Of a stretch of 64,000 nucleotides of DNA, positions 55,389 through 63,968 are shown piece after piece. The stretch's first letter is position 1, and each line of letters opens with the position of its first letter. The stretch spans positions 2,046,001 through 2,110,000 of the forward strand of contig NZ_CP033897.1 in assembly GCF_003813985.1 (NCBI RefSeq), read 5' to 3'. This DNA comes from Corynebacterium gerontici. Its GTDB lineage: Bacteria; Actinomycetota; Actinomycetes; Mycobacteriales; Mycobacteriaceae. A program made the translations under genes and the position numbers. The notes under the pieces are model-generated. The model worked only from the letters and a program-made list of their open reading frames with translations, was not told the DNA's origin and made no database searches.

Positions 55389-55963
55389 TGCTGACTGGCC
55401 ACTTTCTTCAGCGCGGTGATCGCCGCATCCATTTCTTCGGCACTGTGGAACACCTGTGTTTTTTGCCCGATCATGTTGCCCTTTTCGTCAAGCAGCACCG
55501 TGGTGGGCACAACGTTGGGCAGTGCGTACCAAGCGCCGAACTTCCCCTCGGTATCGGCGAAGCTGGGCAGATCAACACCGAGCTCGTTGAGCATCGACGC
55601 GCCGTTGGCTGAGTTCTGATCGGCATGGACACCAACCACGTGATATTCGGGATGAGCCTTAGCAAATTCCTCTACCACGGGCAGCTCCTCACGGCAGGGG
55701 CCACACCACCAGGCCCACACATTGACCACGGTGAGCTGCTGTTTCGCGGGAATTTTTTGGCCGCCGAGGCAGTCCAACTCCACATCAAAGGTGACATCCG
55801 GGCAATCGGGGCGCTTTTCGACGTCCTCCGTCTGTGCCTGCTCCGCAGTCGCATTGGTGTTGCTGTGATCCTCACTCGCTGGACGAGCAATGAGAAGGAT
55901 CAGCAGGCCAAGGATCACCACAAATGCGGTAATGGAGGCAATCAGGGTGTTTCGCATGCTCAT
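55385..55963 (-). CDS. TlpA-like membrane-anchored thioredoxin
   Basis: 192 aa. One N-terminal membrane anchor (about 8-27), then an extracytoplasmic thioredoxin fold with WAWWCGPCREELPVVEEFA and the cis-Pro loop VVPTTVLL. Extra Cys pair CPDVTFDVELDC before the active site. Probably reduces disulfides of envelope proteins or cytochromes; neighbour MarP has a disulfide. Confidence 0.9.
   Translation of the reverse strand: MSMRNTLIASITAFVVILGLLILLIARPASEDHSNTNATAEQAQTEDVEKRPDCPDVTFDVELDCLGGQKIPAKQQLTVVNVWAWWCGPCREELPVVEEFAKAHPEYHVVGVHADQNSANGASMLNELGVDLPSFADTEGKFGAWYALPNVVPTTVLLDEKGNMIGQKTQVFHSAEEMDAAITALKKVASQQ
55812..55823 (+). repeat. 12-mer repeat, one mismatch (CGCTTTTCGACG)
   Basis: 11 of 12 match inside the thioredoxin gene, antisense (DVEKR). 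The 3' flank is TCCTCCGTC. Confidence 0.6.
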
Positions 55964-55970
55964 GTTCGTT

Positions 55971-56729
55971 TTATGCTTCCTCTGCTGTGTTCAGCCCGGC
56001 AAGTTCAAGTAAGTGCTCGGTGTTTGGTCCTTTGAGCAATTCGGCCGCGAGCGCGTCGCTTGGCCCAATGCCGAAGCTCGGGCAGTGGTTCTTGAGCAGG
56101 CAAGCCCCACACGCCGGTTTGCGTGCGTGACATACGCGCCTGCCATGAAATACCAGGCGGTGCGAGAACATCGTCCATTCTTCTTTGGGCAGCATGGCCG
56201 CGATTTCGTGTTCTACCTTCACCGGGTCTTCTGAGTTTGTGAGCTCCCAGCGGCGAACCAGTCTGCCAAAGTGCGTGTCTACGGTGAGACCGGGGTAACC
56301 GAAGGCATTACCGCGCACGCAGTGTGCGGTTTTGCGTCCCACACCCGGAAGGGAAATCAGCGCGTCGAAATCTTCCGGCACTTCCCCGTGGTGTTCGCTA
56401 ACGAGTTGTTGTGCCATGGCGATGATGTTGCGCGCCTTGGCTTTATAGAAGCCGGTGGAATGGATGAGCTCTTGTAGTTCGGCTTCGTTGGCACTGGCGT
56501 AATCATGCGCCTCGGGGTAGCGGGCGAAGATCGCGGGTGTCACGGTATTAACGCGGGCGTCTGTGCATTGCGCCGATAGGATCGTGGCGACGGTAAGTTC
56601 AAGCGGATTGTTGAAGTTGAGCTCGCAATGAGCATCGGGATACGCCTCGGTGAGCAGTCGGTTGAACTTGCGGGCACGTCGGGTGCGGGCAAGTTGCGAA
56701 TTCGTGCTGCGGGGGCGTGTTGTTGGCAT
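55971..56729 (-). CDS. nth: Endonuclease III
   Basis: 252 aa base-excision DNA glycosylase/AP lyase for oxidised pyrimidines. Helix-hairpin-helix with catalytic Lys [12 protein letters not shown], catalytic Asp in [12 protein letters not shown], Fe-S ligands [17 protein letters not shown]. Start ATG at 56729. Heads the nth-tlpA-nudix-marP operon; divergent from glxR. Confidence 0.95.
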   Translation of the reverse strand: MPTTRPRSTNSQLARTRRARKFNRLLTEAYPDAHCELNFNNPLELTVATILSAQCTDARVNTVTPAIFARYPEAHDYASANEAELQELIHSTGFYKAKARNIIAMAQQLVSEHHGEVPEDFDALISLPGVGRKTAHCVRGNAFGYPGLTVDTHFGRLVRRWELTNSEDPVKVEHEIAAMLPKEEWTMFSHRLVFHGRRVCHARKPACGACLLKNHCPSFGIGPSDALAAELLKGPNTEHLLELAGLNTAEEA

Positions 56730-57048
56730 GCCAACCACAATAGTTCCCGAAGTGTTATGGCACCCGTTACCTCCAGACCTTGGTGGGGCCACGGAATATT
56801 GCCCACCTATGGGGGTGCTCCGCACCACACTCTAAAAAGTCCACAAAAATACACATAAACGGGCACGAAGGGGCGCAAAACCCAAGAAATTCCCACACGA
56901 TAGCGTGATGGGGTAGGGAGAACCTGGGGCAAGCCCCCAAAGCCGACCTACCCCCACTCCCCACAATCGCCGCGTGGAAATGTGACGATTTCAAACAGGG
57001 AGGTGCGGACGTGACGCACCACATAGTAGGGTTACTGAGGACAAAGAA
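56730..57048. other. nth-glxR divergent control region
   Basis: Holds the nth and glxR promoters. TAGGGT near 57027 could be the glxR -10. TGTGACGATTTCAAA at 56980 carries one good GlxR half-site only. No RNA gene was recognised. Confidence 0.45.
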
Positions 57049-57144
57049 ATGAGCGATCAGCGCGCCACAGCCCCACCCGGCCGGGCCCGCTGGACACGAC
57101 ACTCCGGTGTTGCGTTGCAATTGTCTTGCAGCCCAGCACCTTGA
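57049..57144 (+). CDS. Possible 31-aa leader ORF of glxR
   Basis: ATG preceded at 8 nt by GAGG; 31 codons ([20 protein letters not shown]...) ending TGA 17 nt before the glxR GTG. Good SD, correct spacing for translational control, but no homology known to me. It may be fortuitous. Confidence 0.35.
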   Translation: MSDQRATAPPGRARWTRHSGVALQLSCSPAP

Positions 57145-57161
57145 AACTTAGGAGAACTTAC

Positions 57162-57845
57162 GTGGAAGGTGTACAAGAGACTCTCTCCCGCGCCGGTATT
57201 TTTCAGGGCGTTGCCCCTGTGGCCGTTGAGAACCTGATCAAAGAACTGGAAACGGTCCGCTTCCCCCGCGGCGCCACCATTTTTGAGGAAGGTGAACCGG
57301 GCGACCGCCTCTACATCATCACCTCCGGCAAGGTGAAGCTCGCGCGCCACGCACTCGATGGTCGCGAAAACCTCCTGACGGTGATGGGTCCGTCCGACAT
57401 GTTCGGCGAGCTTTCCATCTTCGACCCAGGCCCACGCACCTCCTCAGCCGTGTGCGTGACTGAGGTGCACGCAGCCACCATGACCTCCGCCATGTTGCAC
57501 AAGTGGATCTCCGATTATCCGGAGATTTCAGAGCAGCTCCTGCGCATGTTGGCTCGTCGCCTGCGCCGCACCAACGCATCGCTTGGCGACCTCATCTTCA
57601 CCGACGTTCCCGGCCGCGTTGCCAAGGCCTTGCTACAGCTCGCCAACCGCTTCGGCACCCAGGAAGGCGGAGCGCTCCGCGTCAATCACGACCTCACCCA
57701 GGAAGAAATCGCCCAGTTGGTGGGTGCTTCCCGCGAGACCGTGAACAAGGCGCTCGCCACCTTCGCGCACCGCAATTGGATCCGCCTCGAAGGTAAGTCC
57801 GTGCTCATCATTGACACCGAGCACCTGGCAAAGCGGGCCCGCTGA
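57162..57845 (+). CDS. glxR: cAMP-responsive global regulator GlxR (CRP family)
   Basis: 227 aa, exactly the usual GlxR length. Cyclic-nucleotide domain (about 10-120) with the phosphate-binding cassette [17 protein letters not shown]; dimer helix; winged HTH (about 165-215; [20 protein letters not shown]). Binds TGTGA-N6-TCACA sites across carbon, nitrogen and respiration genes. GTG start with AGGAGAAC. The cyclase CyaB is 21 kb away in this same window. A terminator follows. Confidence 0.96.
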   Translation: MEGVQETLSRAGIFQGVAPVAVENLIKELETVRFPRGATIFEEGEPGDRLYIITSGKVKLARHALDGRENLLTVMGPSDMFGELSIFDPGPRTSSAVCVTEVHAATMTSAMLHKWISDYPEISEQLLRMLARRLRRTNASLGDLIFTDVPGRVAKALLQLANRFGTQEGGALRVNHDLTQEEIAQLVGASRETVNKALATFAHRNWIRLEGKSVLIIDTEHLAKRAR

Positions 57846-57856
57846 GCTTTTCGACG
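57845..57856 (+). repeat. 12-mer repeat AGCTTTTCGACG
   Basis: Exact copy starting on the last base of the glxR stop codon and ending 3 bp before the terminator stem. Confidence 0.8.
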
Positions 57857-57859
57857 AAC

Positions 57860-57901
57860 CAGCGATGCCCCCGGCTTCCACCGGGAGCATCGCTGTTTTA
57901 G
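57860..57901 (+). terminator. Terminator of glxR
   Basis: CAGCGATGC..CCGG / CCGG..GCATCGCTG stem followed by TTTTA; also suited to the convergent MBL gene. Confidence 0.9.
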
Positions 57902-57911
57902 TTGTGTTCGC

Positions 57912-58724
57912 TTACTCCTGCGAATCGAGGTAGCGCAACGCCACTCGCGTGGACTGCTCCGCCGCTCCGCGCAGAACCGGATCGACGTCGTCATAGATGG
58001 CGTCGATAAGCTCCTTCAAGCTGACGTCCTCACCGAGCTTCTCTTTTGCATCGCGGATCTGGTCCAGACGCTGATGACGGCGATCAATGTATTTGCGGGC
58101 ATAAGCGGCAACATTGTCTCCGTCGGGGCCGTGGCCCGGCAGGAGGTGGACGTCCTTGCCTCGTGTTTCCAGCACGTCCAGCGTTTTGAGATACTCGCCC
58201 AAATCACCGTCGGTTTCGGAGATCATCGTGGTGTGACGGCCAGCAATGGTATCGCCGGTGGCAATGGCTTCCAAGGTGGACTCGTGAGGCTTGCCGGACC
58301 AGATGAAGAAAGATACAGAATCGGCGGTGTGGCCGGGGGTAGCTACCACTTCAATCTGAGGGGTGACGCCATCGACGGCGATGATCTCGCCATCCTTGAG
58401 CGCTTCGCCTCCGATGCAATAGGCCGGATCAAAAGCTCGCACGGGTGCGCCGGTGAGTTGCCGGAAGCGCTCGGTGCCATCGGCGTGATCGTGGTGGCGG
58501 TGGGTGACCAAAACCAGTGCTACTTCATCTGCGTTGCGGTGCAGCACGTTGAGGTGACCTTCGTCCGCAGGACCGGGATCAATCACGATTGCGCGAGGGT
58601 CTTCCTCGCCGCGAATCACCCAAGAGTTCGTGCCTTCCAGTGACGCGTACCCCGGATTCGGGCAAAGAACCACCGAGGTTGAGGGGGTCACCGGCCTTCG
58701 CTGACTGTAAGCGGGATGCTCCAT
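57912..58724 (-). CDS. MBL-fold metallohydrolase
   Basis: 270 aa. Metal ligands THRHHDHADG, ATPGHTADS, ATGDTI and LPGHGPDGD; C-terminal helical domain with RHQRLDQI, typical of the glyoxalase II/LACTB2-like branch (Rv3677c). Possible RNase or thioesterase; substrate not readable. TAAGCT lies 7 nt before the ATG without an SD, so it is probably leaderless. A GTG two codons upstream is the alternative start. Confidence 0.87.
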   Translation of the reverse strand: MEHPAYSQRRPVTPSTSVVLCPNPGYASLEGTNSWVIRGEEDPRAIVIDPGPADEGHLNVLHRNADEVALVLVTHRHHDHADGTERFRQLTGAPVRAFDPAYCIGGEALKDGEIIAVDGVTPQIEVVATPGHTADSVSFFIWSGKPHESTLEAIATGDTIAGRHTTMISETDGDLGEYLKTLDVLETRGKDVHLLPGHGPDGDNVAAYARKYIDRRHQRLDQIRDAKEKLGEDVSLKELIDAIYDDVDPVLRGAAEQSTRVALRYLDSQE

Positions 58725-58867
58725 ACGCACTAGCTTAGGACACTTTTGTTATCTCCGACTAGTTCTTTGCGGGGAAGTGTCCCAGCACTCACCTTCGGTG
58801 TGCATTCGGAAACACTTCCGCCGAACACGCACCCAATCAGACATGTCCGGGCACCGAACCTACCCCG

Positions 58868-59332
58868 TTAAGGGGCGGTCAGCTCCACGACAACCTCAAT
58901 TTCTACCGGGGCGTTGAGCGGTAATTCGGCAACGCCCACCGCACTGCGGGCATGAGCTCCGGCAGAGCCGAAGATTTCACCCATCAGCTCACTGGCACCA
59001 TTGACCACTCCGGGTTGGCCACCGAACTCGTCTGCGGATGCAACGAACCCCACGATCTTGAGCACACGCTCAACGCGGTCGATGCCTACGAGTGCGTCGA
59101 TGGCTGCAAGCGCGTTGAGCGCCGCCAAGCGCGCATAGTCTTTGGCATCTTCTGGAGAAACATCAGCACCCACTTTGCCCATGGCGGGCAGGGAGCCTTC
59201 AACGAATGGGAGCTGCCCGGAGGTCCACACCTGGTTGCCAACCTGGATTGCTGGCACATAACCGGCCACCGGTGCAGCCACCTCCGGCAAGCGAATACCC
59301 AGCTCTAGCAGGCGATCTGAGACGCTGCTCAT
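58868..59332 (-). CDS. RidA/YjgF family protein
   Basis: 154 aa. VWTSGQLPFVEG, ALNALAAIDALVG and VEIEVVVELTAP fit RidA-like imine deaminase/chaperone proteins of the long Rv3678c subtype. The Arg that binds the carboxylate in classic RidA (GxIRxTP) is not at its usual place: ARSAVGVAELPLNAPVEIE has Arg earlier (HARSAVG), as in this subgroup. ATG overlaps the DUF4177 stop. Confidence 0.85.
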   Translation of the reverse strand: MSSVSDRLLELGIRLPEVAAPVAGYVPAIQVGNQVWTSGQLPFVEGSLPAMGKVGADVSPEDAKDYARLAALNALAAIDALVGIDRVERVLKIVGFVASADEFGGQPGVVNGASELMGEIFGSAGAHARSAVGVAELPLNAPVEIEVVVELTAP

Positions 59333-59487
59333 GCCTGCACCGGGCGCTTGAGATAAGCCACCACGTTTTCAGGGTTGGGGCCGGGCACTACGGTCACGAG
59401 CTCCCAGCCATCTTCGCCCCAGGTGTCCAAAATCTGCTTGGTGGCGTGCGTAATCAGCGGTACGGTTGCGTATTCCCATTGAGTCAT
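59329..59487 (-). CDS. DUF4177 microprotein
   Basis: 52 aa: MTQWEYATVPLITHATKQIL then TWGEDGWELVTVVPGP, ending AYLKRPVQA. The WEY...L...GWELV pattern is DUF4177. Stop and RidA start overlap (ATGA), so the two are coupled. Matches the small gene at the Rv3678A position in mycobacteria. Function unknown. Confidence 0.85.
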   Translation of the reverse strand: MTQWEYATVPLITHATKQILDTWGEDGWELVTVVPGPNPENVVAYLKRPVQA

Positions 59488-59529
59488 AGGGCACATACTA
59501 ATGGGTGCGCTGAGATGATGGACGTGGGT

Positions 59530-59541
59530 CGTCGAAAAGCT
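59530..59541 (-). repeat. 12-mer repeat AGCTTTTCGACG
   Basis: Exact copy 6 bp past the whiB stop, sense to whiB. Confidence 0.8.
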
Positions 59542-59547
59542 TGGGGT

Positions 59548-59895
59548 TTAGAGCCCAACCGGCGCGCCACCGCGGGCGAAGAACTCCGCCCAATTATCAA
59601 CGTTAGGGTTCTTGCGAAGAATTGCGCGGCGCTGGCGTTCGGTGAGTCCGCCCCATACGCCGAACTCCACGCGATTATCCAGCGCGTCTGCGCGACACTG
59701 CATCAAAACGGGGCAACCATCGCAAATCGTGGCGGCCTGTCGCTGTTCGGCACCGCGGACAAAGAGGAGGTCAGGGTCCACATTGCGGCACGTTGCTTGC
59801 ATCACCCACTCGCCGCGAGGACTCGTCACATCCAATTCGCGGGATTCCACCGCAAAAGGATCGCGCCTGGTTTCTTTCATCAACGAGGTGGTCAC
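59548..59895 (-). CDS. whcD: WhiB-family Fe-S regulator (WhiB4/WhcD position)
   Basis: 115 aa. Cluster ligands in ATCRNVDP and CDGCPVLMQC (C-x2-C-x5-C), then GVWGGLTERQRRAI, the WhiB turn and basic C-terminus for DNA contact. GTG start with AGGAGG 8 nt upstream. Divergent from the PBP gene, the same arrangement as whiB4-ponA2 in M. tuberculosis and whcD-pbp in C. glutamicum. Redox- or NO-sensing regulator, possibly of division genes. Confidence 0.92.
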   Translation of the reverse strand: MTTSLMKETRRDPFAVESRELDVTSPRGEWVMQATCRNVDPDLLFVRGAEQRQAATICDGCPVLMQCRADALDNRVEFGVWGGLTERQRRAILRKNPNVDNWAEFFARGGAPVGL

Positions 59896-60132
59896 GTTGA
59901 ACGCCTCCTGCCACACATTGGGACCCGATCGACGCTGTTTGAAGCACCGAAAACGTACATCTGTAATTCTATTCACCTAACAACCCATCAAGCGAATACG
60001 TCACACGAAAGGGGTACCCCCGACCAAGGACACACTTCGAAGCGCTCAAGAGAAACCCGATGGACACTCAGCCCGGTAGCCAGATTGAGAATGATGCTTT
60101 TACCATCCGCAGGAACTGAGTAGGGTAAAACC

Positions 60133-62508
60133 GTGTCTCTAGGGAAATCTCTGTTCAAAATGTTCGGTGGCGCCATCGCCGCCGGCACCATCACAGCGTT
60201 GGTGCTGACGCCGGTAGCTGCCATCGGGGCGGTAGCCGTGGAACGCACGGACGAGACAATGCAGTCCAACATCGACGATCTCACCTTCGGCACCACCCCC
60301 GGCGTGAGCACCATTTTGGATGCCAACGATCAGCCAATGGCATGGATATATAAGCAGCGGCGCTACTCGGTTCCTTCCGAAGCGATCGCCCAATCCATGA
60401 AAGCCGCCATCGTCAGCATCGAGGACAGGCGCTTCTACGAACACAACGGTGTAGACCTCAAAGGCAACCTTCGCGCCATGGCAACCAACCTTTTTGCAGG
60501 CGGCGTTGAGCAAGGTGCCTCTACCCTAGACCAGCAGTACGTTAAGAATTATCTGCTCCTGGTAGCTTCCGATAATGCCGATGAGCAAGCGGCAGCTACC
60601 GAAACCTCGATTCCCCGCAAGCTGCGCGAAATGCGCATGGCTTCCAGCATCGACGCGAAGCTCAGCAAGGACGAAATTCTCACCCGCTACCTCAACTTGG
60701 TGCCCTTCGGCAATGGGGCCTATGGGGTGGAAGCTGCGGCGCAAACGTACTTTGCTAAGCCAGCGGCAGAATTGAATGTGCCAGAAGCGGCGATGCTCGC
60801 CGGTATCGTGCAGTCCTCCTCTTATTTCGATCCCTATACCAACCCAGAGGCGGTCACGAATCGCCGCAATGAGGTGTTGGATGCCATGGCGGATAGCGGC
60901 GCCATCGATGCCGAGGCAGCCAATAATTTCAAAGCCGAGCCCCTTGGGGTGCAAGAACAACCGGGCGGGCTTCCCAACGGATGTATCGCGGCGGGAGATT
61001 CGGGATTCTTCTGCGACTACGTCATGAAGTATCTGGATGAAAAGGGCCTGAGCACCGATACACTCACAGCCGGTTCCTACACCATCCGCACCACCCTTGA
61101 CCCTGCGGTGCAAGCCGCCGCGCACGATGCCCTTGTGCAGCAGGTGCCTTCCTCTACGCCCGGCGTGGCAGACGTGATGAACGTGGTTGAACCAGGCCGC
61201 GATAGCCGCAAGATCCTGGCGATGGCCTCCTCCCGAGATTATGGACTTGACCTCGAAGCGGGGCAGACCGTGTTGCCGCAGACAGCCTCATTGGTGGGCT
61301 CCGGTGCAGGTTCAGTATTCAAGGTGTTCACCGCCGGTGCCGCGCTGGAGCAGGGCTACGGCTTGGACACCATGCTCGATGTCCCTACTCGCTACGAGGC
61401 CAAGGGGCTGGGCGAGGGCGGCGCAGATAACTGCCCCGCGGGTACGTATTGTGTGGAAAACTCCGGCTCCTACGCATCTACCATGTCGCTGCAAGACGCC
61501 CTCGCGTACTCACCAAACACACCGTTTGTGAAGCTCATCAGCGATGTGGGCGTGGACAATGTGGTGGATTTATCCGTCAAACTCGGCCTGCGAAGCTACA
61601 AAGAAGCGGGCACTTTCGACGGAGAAGCGTCGATTGCGGACTATTTCAAAGACCATAATCTGGGCTCTTACACTCTTGGCCCCACGGCGATTAATGCTCT
61701 GGAAATGTCCAACGTGGCTGCCTCCATCGCCTCGGACGGGCGCTGGTGCGAACCCACTCCAGTCAATAGCGTGACCGATGCCAAAGGCAACGAAGTGTTC
61801 CTGGATCGCCCCGACTGCGAAGATGCCATGGATCCTGATGCAGCCCACGCCCTCGGCCAGGCATTGAGCAAAGACGTCACCAAGGGAACCGGCTCGGACG
61901 CCGCCCAGGCGTTCAACTGGAACACTCCCTTGGCCGCGAAGACCGGCACCACGGAATCCCACCAATCCGCAGCTTTCATGGGATTCAATAGCAGGTTCGC
62001 TGCAGTGACCTACATTTATAACGACGGCACATCCGTGGCACCGCTGTGTACTTCGCCGGTGCAGCAGTGCGCTTCGGGGAGCCTCTACGGTGGCGATGAG
62101 CCAGCGCTCACATGGTTCTCCGCCGCAACCAGCAGCGACACCGCCGAAGAGGGCACTCTGCCCCCAGCAAAAAACGAGTACCGCCGTGGCACCGCCGCTT
62201 CCCTCGGAGATCAATACATCGGGCGCGACTTTGGCGTTGCCGAGAAGGAACTGACCAAGAGGGGATACAAGGTACTGCGCCAATACGTTTCCGGCAACGG
62301 GGCACCCAAAGATCAAGTAGTTCGCAGCAGTGTGCCAACACCGCTGAAAAAGGGCGCCACGATCACCCTGTACGTCTCAGACGGCAGCCCAGCGCCTCGT
62401 CCCGCTCCTGCGCGCACCGTCACCCCATCCATTCCGCCAGTGCCGCAGATCCCCAGCCAGCCAGCCGATAGCCTGGCCGATTCACTCAGGCGCCTGCTAG
62501 GACAGTAG
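60133..62508 (+). CDS. Bifunctional penicillin-binding protein with PASTA domain
   Basis: 791 aa class A PBP. One membrane anchor (about 8-36). GT51 domain with SIEDRRFYEHNGVD, GASTLDQQYVKN and ILTRYLNLVPFGNGAYGV. Transpeptidase with SVFK (GAGSVFKVF), SPN and KTGT boxes. A C-terminal PASTA domain (about 690-760) and a Pro-rich tail follow. Peptidoglycan polymerisation and crosslinking; ortholog of PonA2/PBP1a. GTG start; TAGGGT 6 nt upstream could make it leaderless. Confidence 0.95.
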   Translation: MSLGKSLFKMFGGAIAAGTITALVLTPVAAIGAVAVERTDETMQSNIDDLTFGTTPGVSTILDANDQPMAWIYKQRRYSVPSEAIAQSMKAAIVSIEDRRFYEHNGVDLKGNLRAMATNLFAGGVEQGASTLDQQYVKNYLLLVASDNADEQAAATETSIPRKLREMRMASSIDAKLSKDEILTRYLNLVPFGNGAYGVEAAAQTYFAKPAAELNVPEAAMLAGIVQSSSYFDPYTNPEAVTNRRNEVLDAMADSGAIDAEAANNFKAEPLGVQEQPGGLPNGCIAAGDSGFFCDYVMKYLDEKGLSTDTLTAGSYTIRTTLDPAVQAAAHDALVQQVPSSTPGVADVMNVVEPGRDSRKILAMASSRDYGLDLEAGQTVLPQTASLVGSGAGSVFKVFTAGAALEQGYGLDTMLDVPTRYEAKGLGEGGADNCPAGTYCVENSGSYASTMSLQDALAYSPNTPFVKLISDVGVDNVVDLSVKLGLRSYKEAGTFDGEASIADYFKDHNLGSYTLGPTAINALEMSNVAASIASDGRWCEPTPVNSVTDAKGNEVFLDRPDCEDAMDPDAAHALGQALSKDVTKGTGSDAAQAFNWNTPLAAKTGTTESHQSAAFMGFNSRFAAVTYIYNDGTSVAPLCTSPVQQCASGSLYGGDEPALTWFSAATSSDTAEEGTLPPAKNEYRRGTAASLGDQYIGRDFGVAEKELTKRGYKVLRQYVSGNGAPKDQVVRSSVPTPLKKGATITLYVSDGSPAPRPAPARTVTPSIPPVPQIPSQPADSLADSLRRLLGQ

Positions 62509-62520
62509 AAGGTTCGAGGG

Positions 62521-62532
62521 AGCTTTTCGACG
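62521..62532 (+). repeat. 12-mer repeat AGCTTTTCGACG
   Basis: Exact copy 13 bp past the PBP stop, sense to it; the 3' flank is CCACCAGCG. Confidence 0.8.
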
Positions 62533-62572
62533 CCACCAGCGCCATCCTCCCCCAATCCTGGTCGCGCCCGAT

Positions 62573-63034
62573 TTAGCTTTGCAGCGCAGCCCGCACCGCG
62601 GCGCTGAGGCGCTTGCCGTCAGCTCGGCCATCAGCCTTGGCGCTCGCAACCTTCATTGCCTGCCCCATGAGTTTCATGGAAACCTCTCCATCACCAGCGG
62701 CTTCCTTCACAGATTCCCGCGCTAGGGTTTCCAACTCGGCATCGTCGAGCTGCGTGGGCTGATATTGCTCAAATACCTTAGCCTCCGCCAGTTCAGTATC
62801 GGCGAGCTCTTGCCTGCCGTTGTCTGCGTAGACCTCGGCGGATTCACGGCGCTTCTTAATCTCACGAGCGATGACTTTGAGCACGGTGGCGTCGTCAAGC
62901 TCATGGCGCGCCCCGGAAGTTTCCTCGGCCTGGATGGACGAAAGGAGCATGCGCAAAGCCGAAGTGGTGAGCTTGTCACGCGCCTTCATGGCGGTGGTGA
63001 GGTCATTGCGGATGGTTGCTTTCAGTTCACTCAT
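62573..63034 (-). CDS. GatB/YqeY domain protein
   Basis: 153 aa. MSELKATIRNDLTTAMKARDKL, LRMLLSSIQAEE and the C-terminal MGQAMKVASAKADGRADGKRLSAAVRAAL define YqeY, the tRNA-binding-like domain of GatB standing alone. Role unknown. Convergent with the PBP gene, divergent from the phosphoesterase. Confidence 0.92.
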   Translation of the reverse strand: MSELKATIRNDLTTAMKARDKLTTSALRMLLSSIQAEETSGARHELDDATVLKVIAREIKKRRESAEVYADNGRQELADTELAEAKVFEQYQPTQLDDAELETLARESVKEAAGDGEVSMKLMGQAMKVASAKADGRADGKRLSAAVRAALQS

Positions 63035-63062
63035 GCCCCCAGCGTACCGGTAGTGTGGGGGT

Positions 63063-63968
63063 GTGGTTTCGATTCTTAAGGCAACGGCAGGCAGCTTCCT
63101 CACGCTCGCAGGAACAGCAGCAGCGACGCTCGGGTGGGCGATGCGCGAATGTTCCCAATTTCGCCTCCACACGGTAGACGTGCCCATTTTGGAACCCGGC
63201 GCACTTGAGGGGCGCGATGCCTTCACCATCCTGCACATCTCCGATCTGCACATGGTGCCCTCGCAGCACAAAAAGCAGCAGTGGGTGCGTTCGCTGGCCA
63301 CGCTGCAACCAGATCTGGTGGTAAATACTGGCGATAATTTGAGCGACCTCAAAGGAGTGCCGGGGGTGCTGCGCGCACTGGAACCACTCCTGCGTTTCCC
63401 CGGCCTCTTCGTATTTGGCACCAATGACTATTTCGCACCGCGGCCAGTGAACCCACTGAAATATTTGACGGGCAAAAAGCGGAAGGTCAGCAAGGTGCCG
63501 CTGCCCTGGGAGGGGATGCGCGCCGCGTTTCTGGAGCACGGCTGGATGGACGCCAATCAGGCCCGCCACGAGTTCAAAGCCTCCGGCCTGAAAATCGCCG
63601 CCGCCGGAGTGGATGATCCACACCACCACCTCGACGATTACGAAGCAATCGCAGGCCAGCCACACCCCGAGGCTGATCTCAGCCTCGCCCTGCTGCACTC
63701 CCCCGAACCGCGAGTGCTGGAACGATTTAAATCAGACGGTTACATGCTGTCGCTTTCTGGGCACACCCACGGCGGCCAGGTGTGCCTGCCCGGCGGCAAG
63801 GCACTGGTGACCAATTGCGGCATCGATCCCGAGCGCTGCAAAGGGCTGCATCGCTTTGGCGAGATGTGGATGCACGTGAGTAACGGCCTTGGCCAATCTA
63901 AGTACGCTCCCGTGCGCCTATTCTGCAAGCCTTCTGCAACCCTGCTGCGCTTGGTAGCAAAGGATTGA
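63063..63968 (+). CDS. Metallophosphoesterase
   Basis: 301 aa. N-terminal hydrophobic anchor (about 5-22), then the calcineurin-like motifs ILHISDLHMVP, NTGDNLSD, GTNDYF (GNHE equivalent), SLALLHSPEP and LSGHTHGGQV. YkuE-like branch that hydrolyses lipid or nucleotide phosphates at the membrane. Equivalent to Rv3683. GTG start. Confidence 0.92.
   Translation: MVSILKATAGSFLTLAGTAAATLGWAMRECSQFRLHTVDVPILEPGALEGRDAFTILHISDLHMVPSQHKKQQWVRSLATLQPDLVVNTGDNLSDLKGVPGVLRALEPLLRFPGLFVFGTNDYFAPRPVNPLKYLTGKKRKVSKVPLPWEGMRAAFLEHGWMDANQARHEFKASGLKIAAAGVDDPHHHLDDYEAIAGQPHPEADLSLALLHSPEPRVLERFKSDGYMLSLSGHTHGGQVCLPGGKALVTNCGIDPERCKGLHRFGEMWMHVSNGLGQSKYAPVRLFCKPSATLLRLVAKD

Noticed and set aside
56980..56995. 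GlxR autoregulatory site TGTGACGATTTCAAAC upstream of glxR
   Set aside because: Only the left half-site matches; the right half is not TCACA-like at the required spacing.
58740..58830. Related GGACACTT/GGAAGTGT sequences between the MBL and RidA genes
   Set aside because: Short imperfect repeats with no consistent spacing; could be chance.
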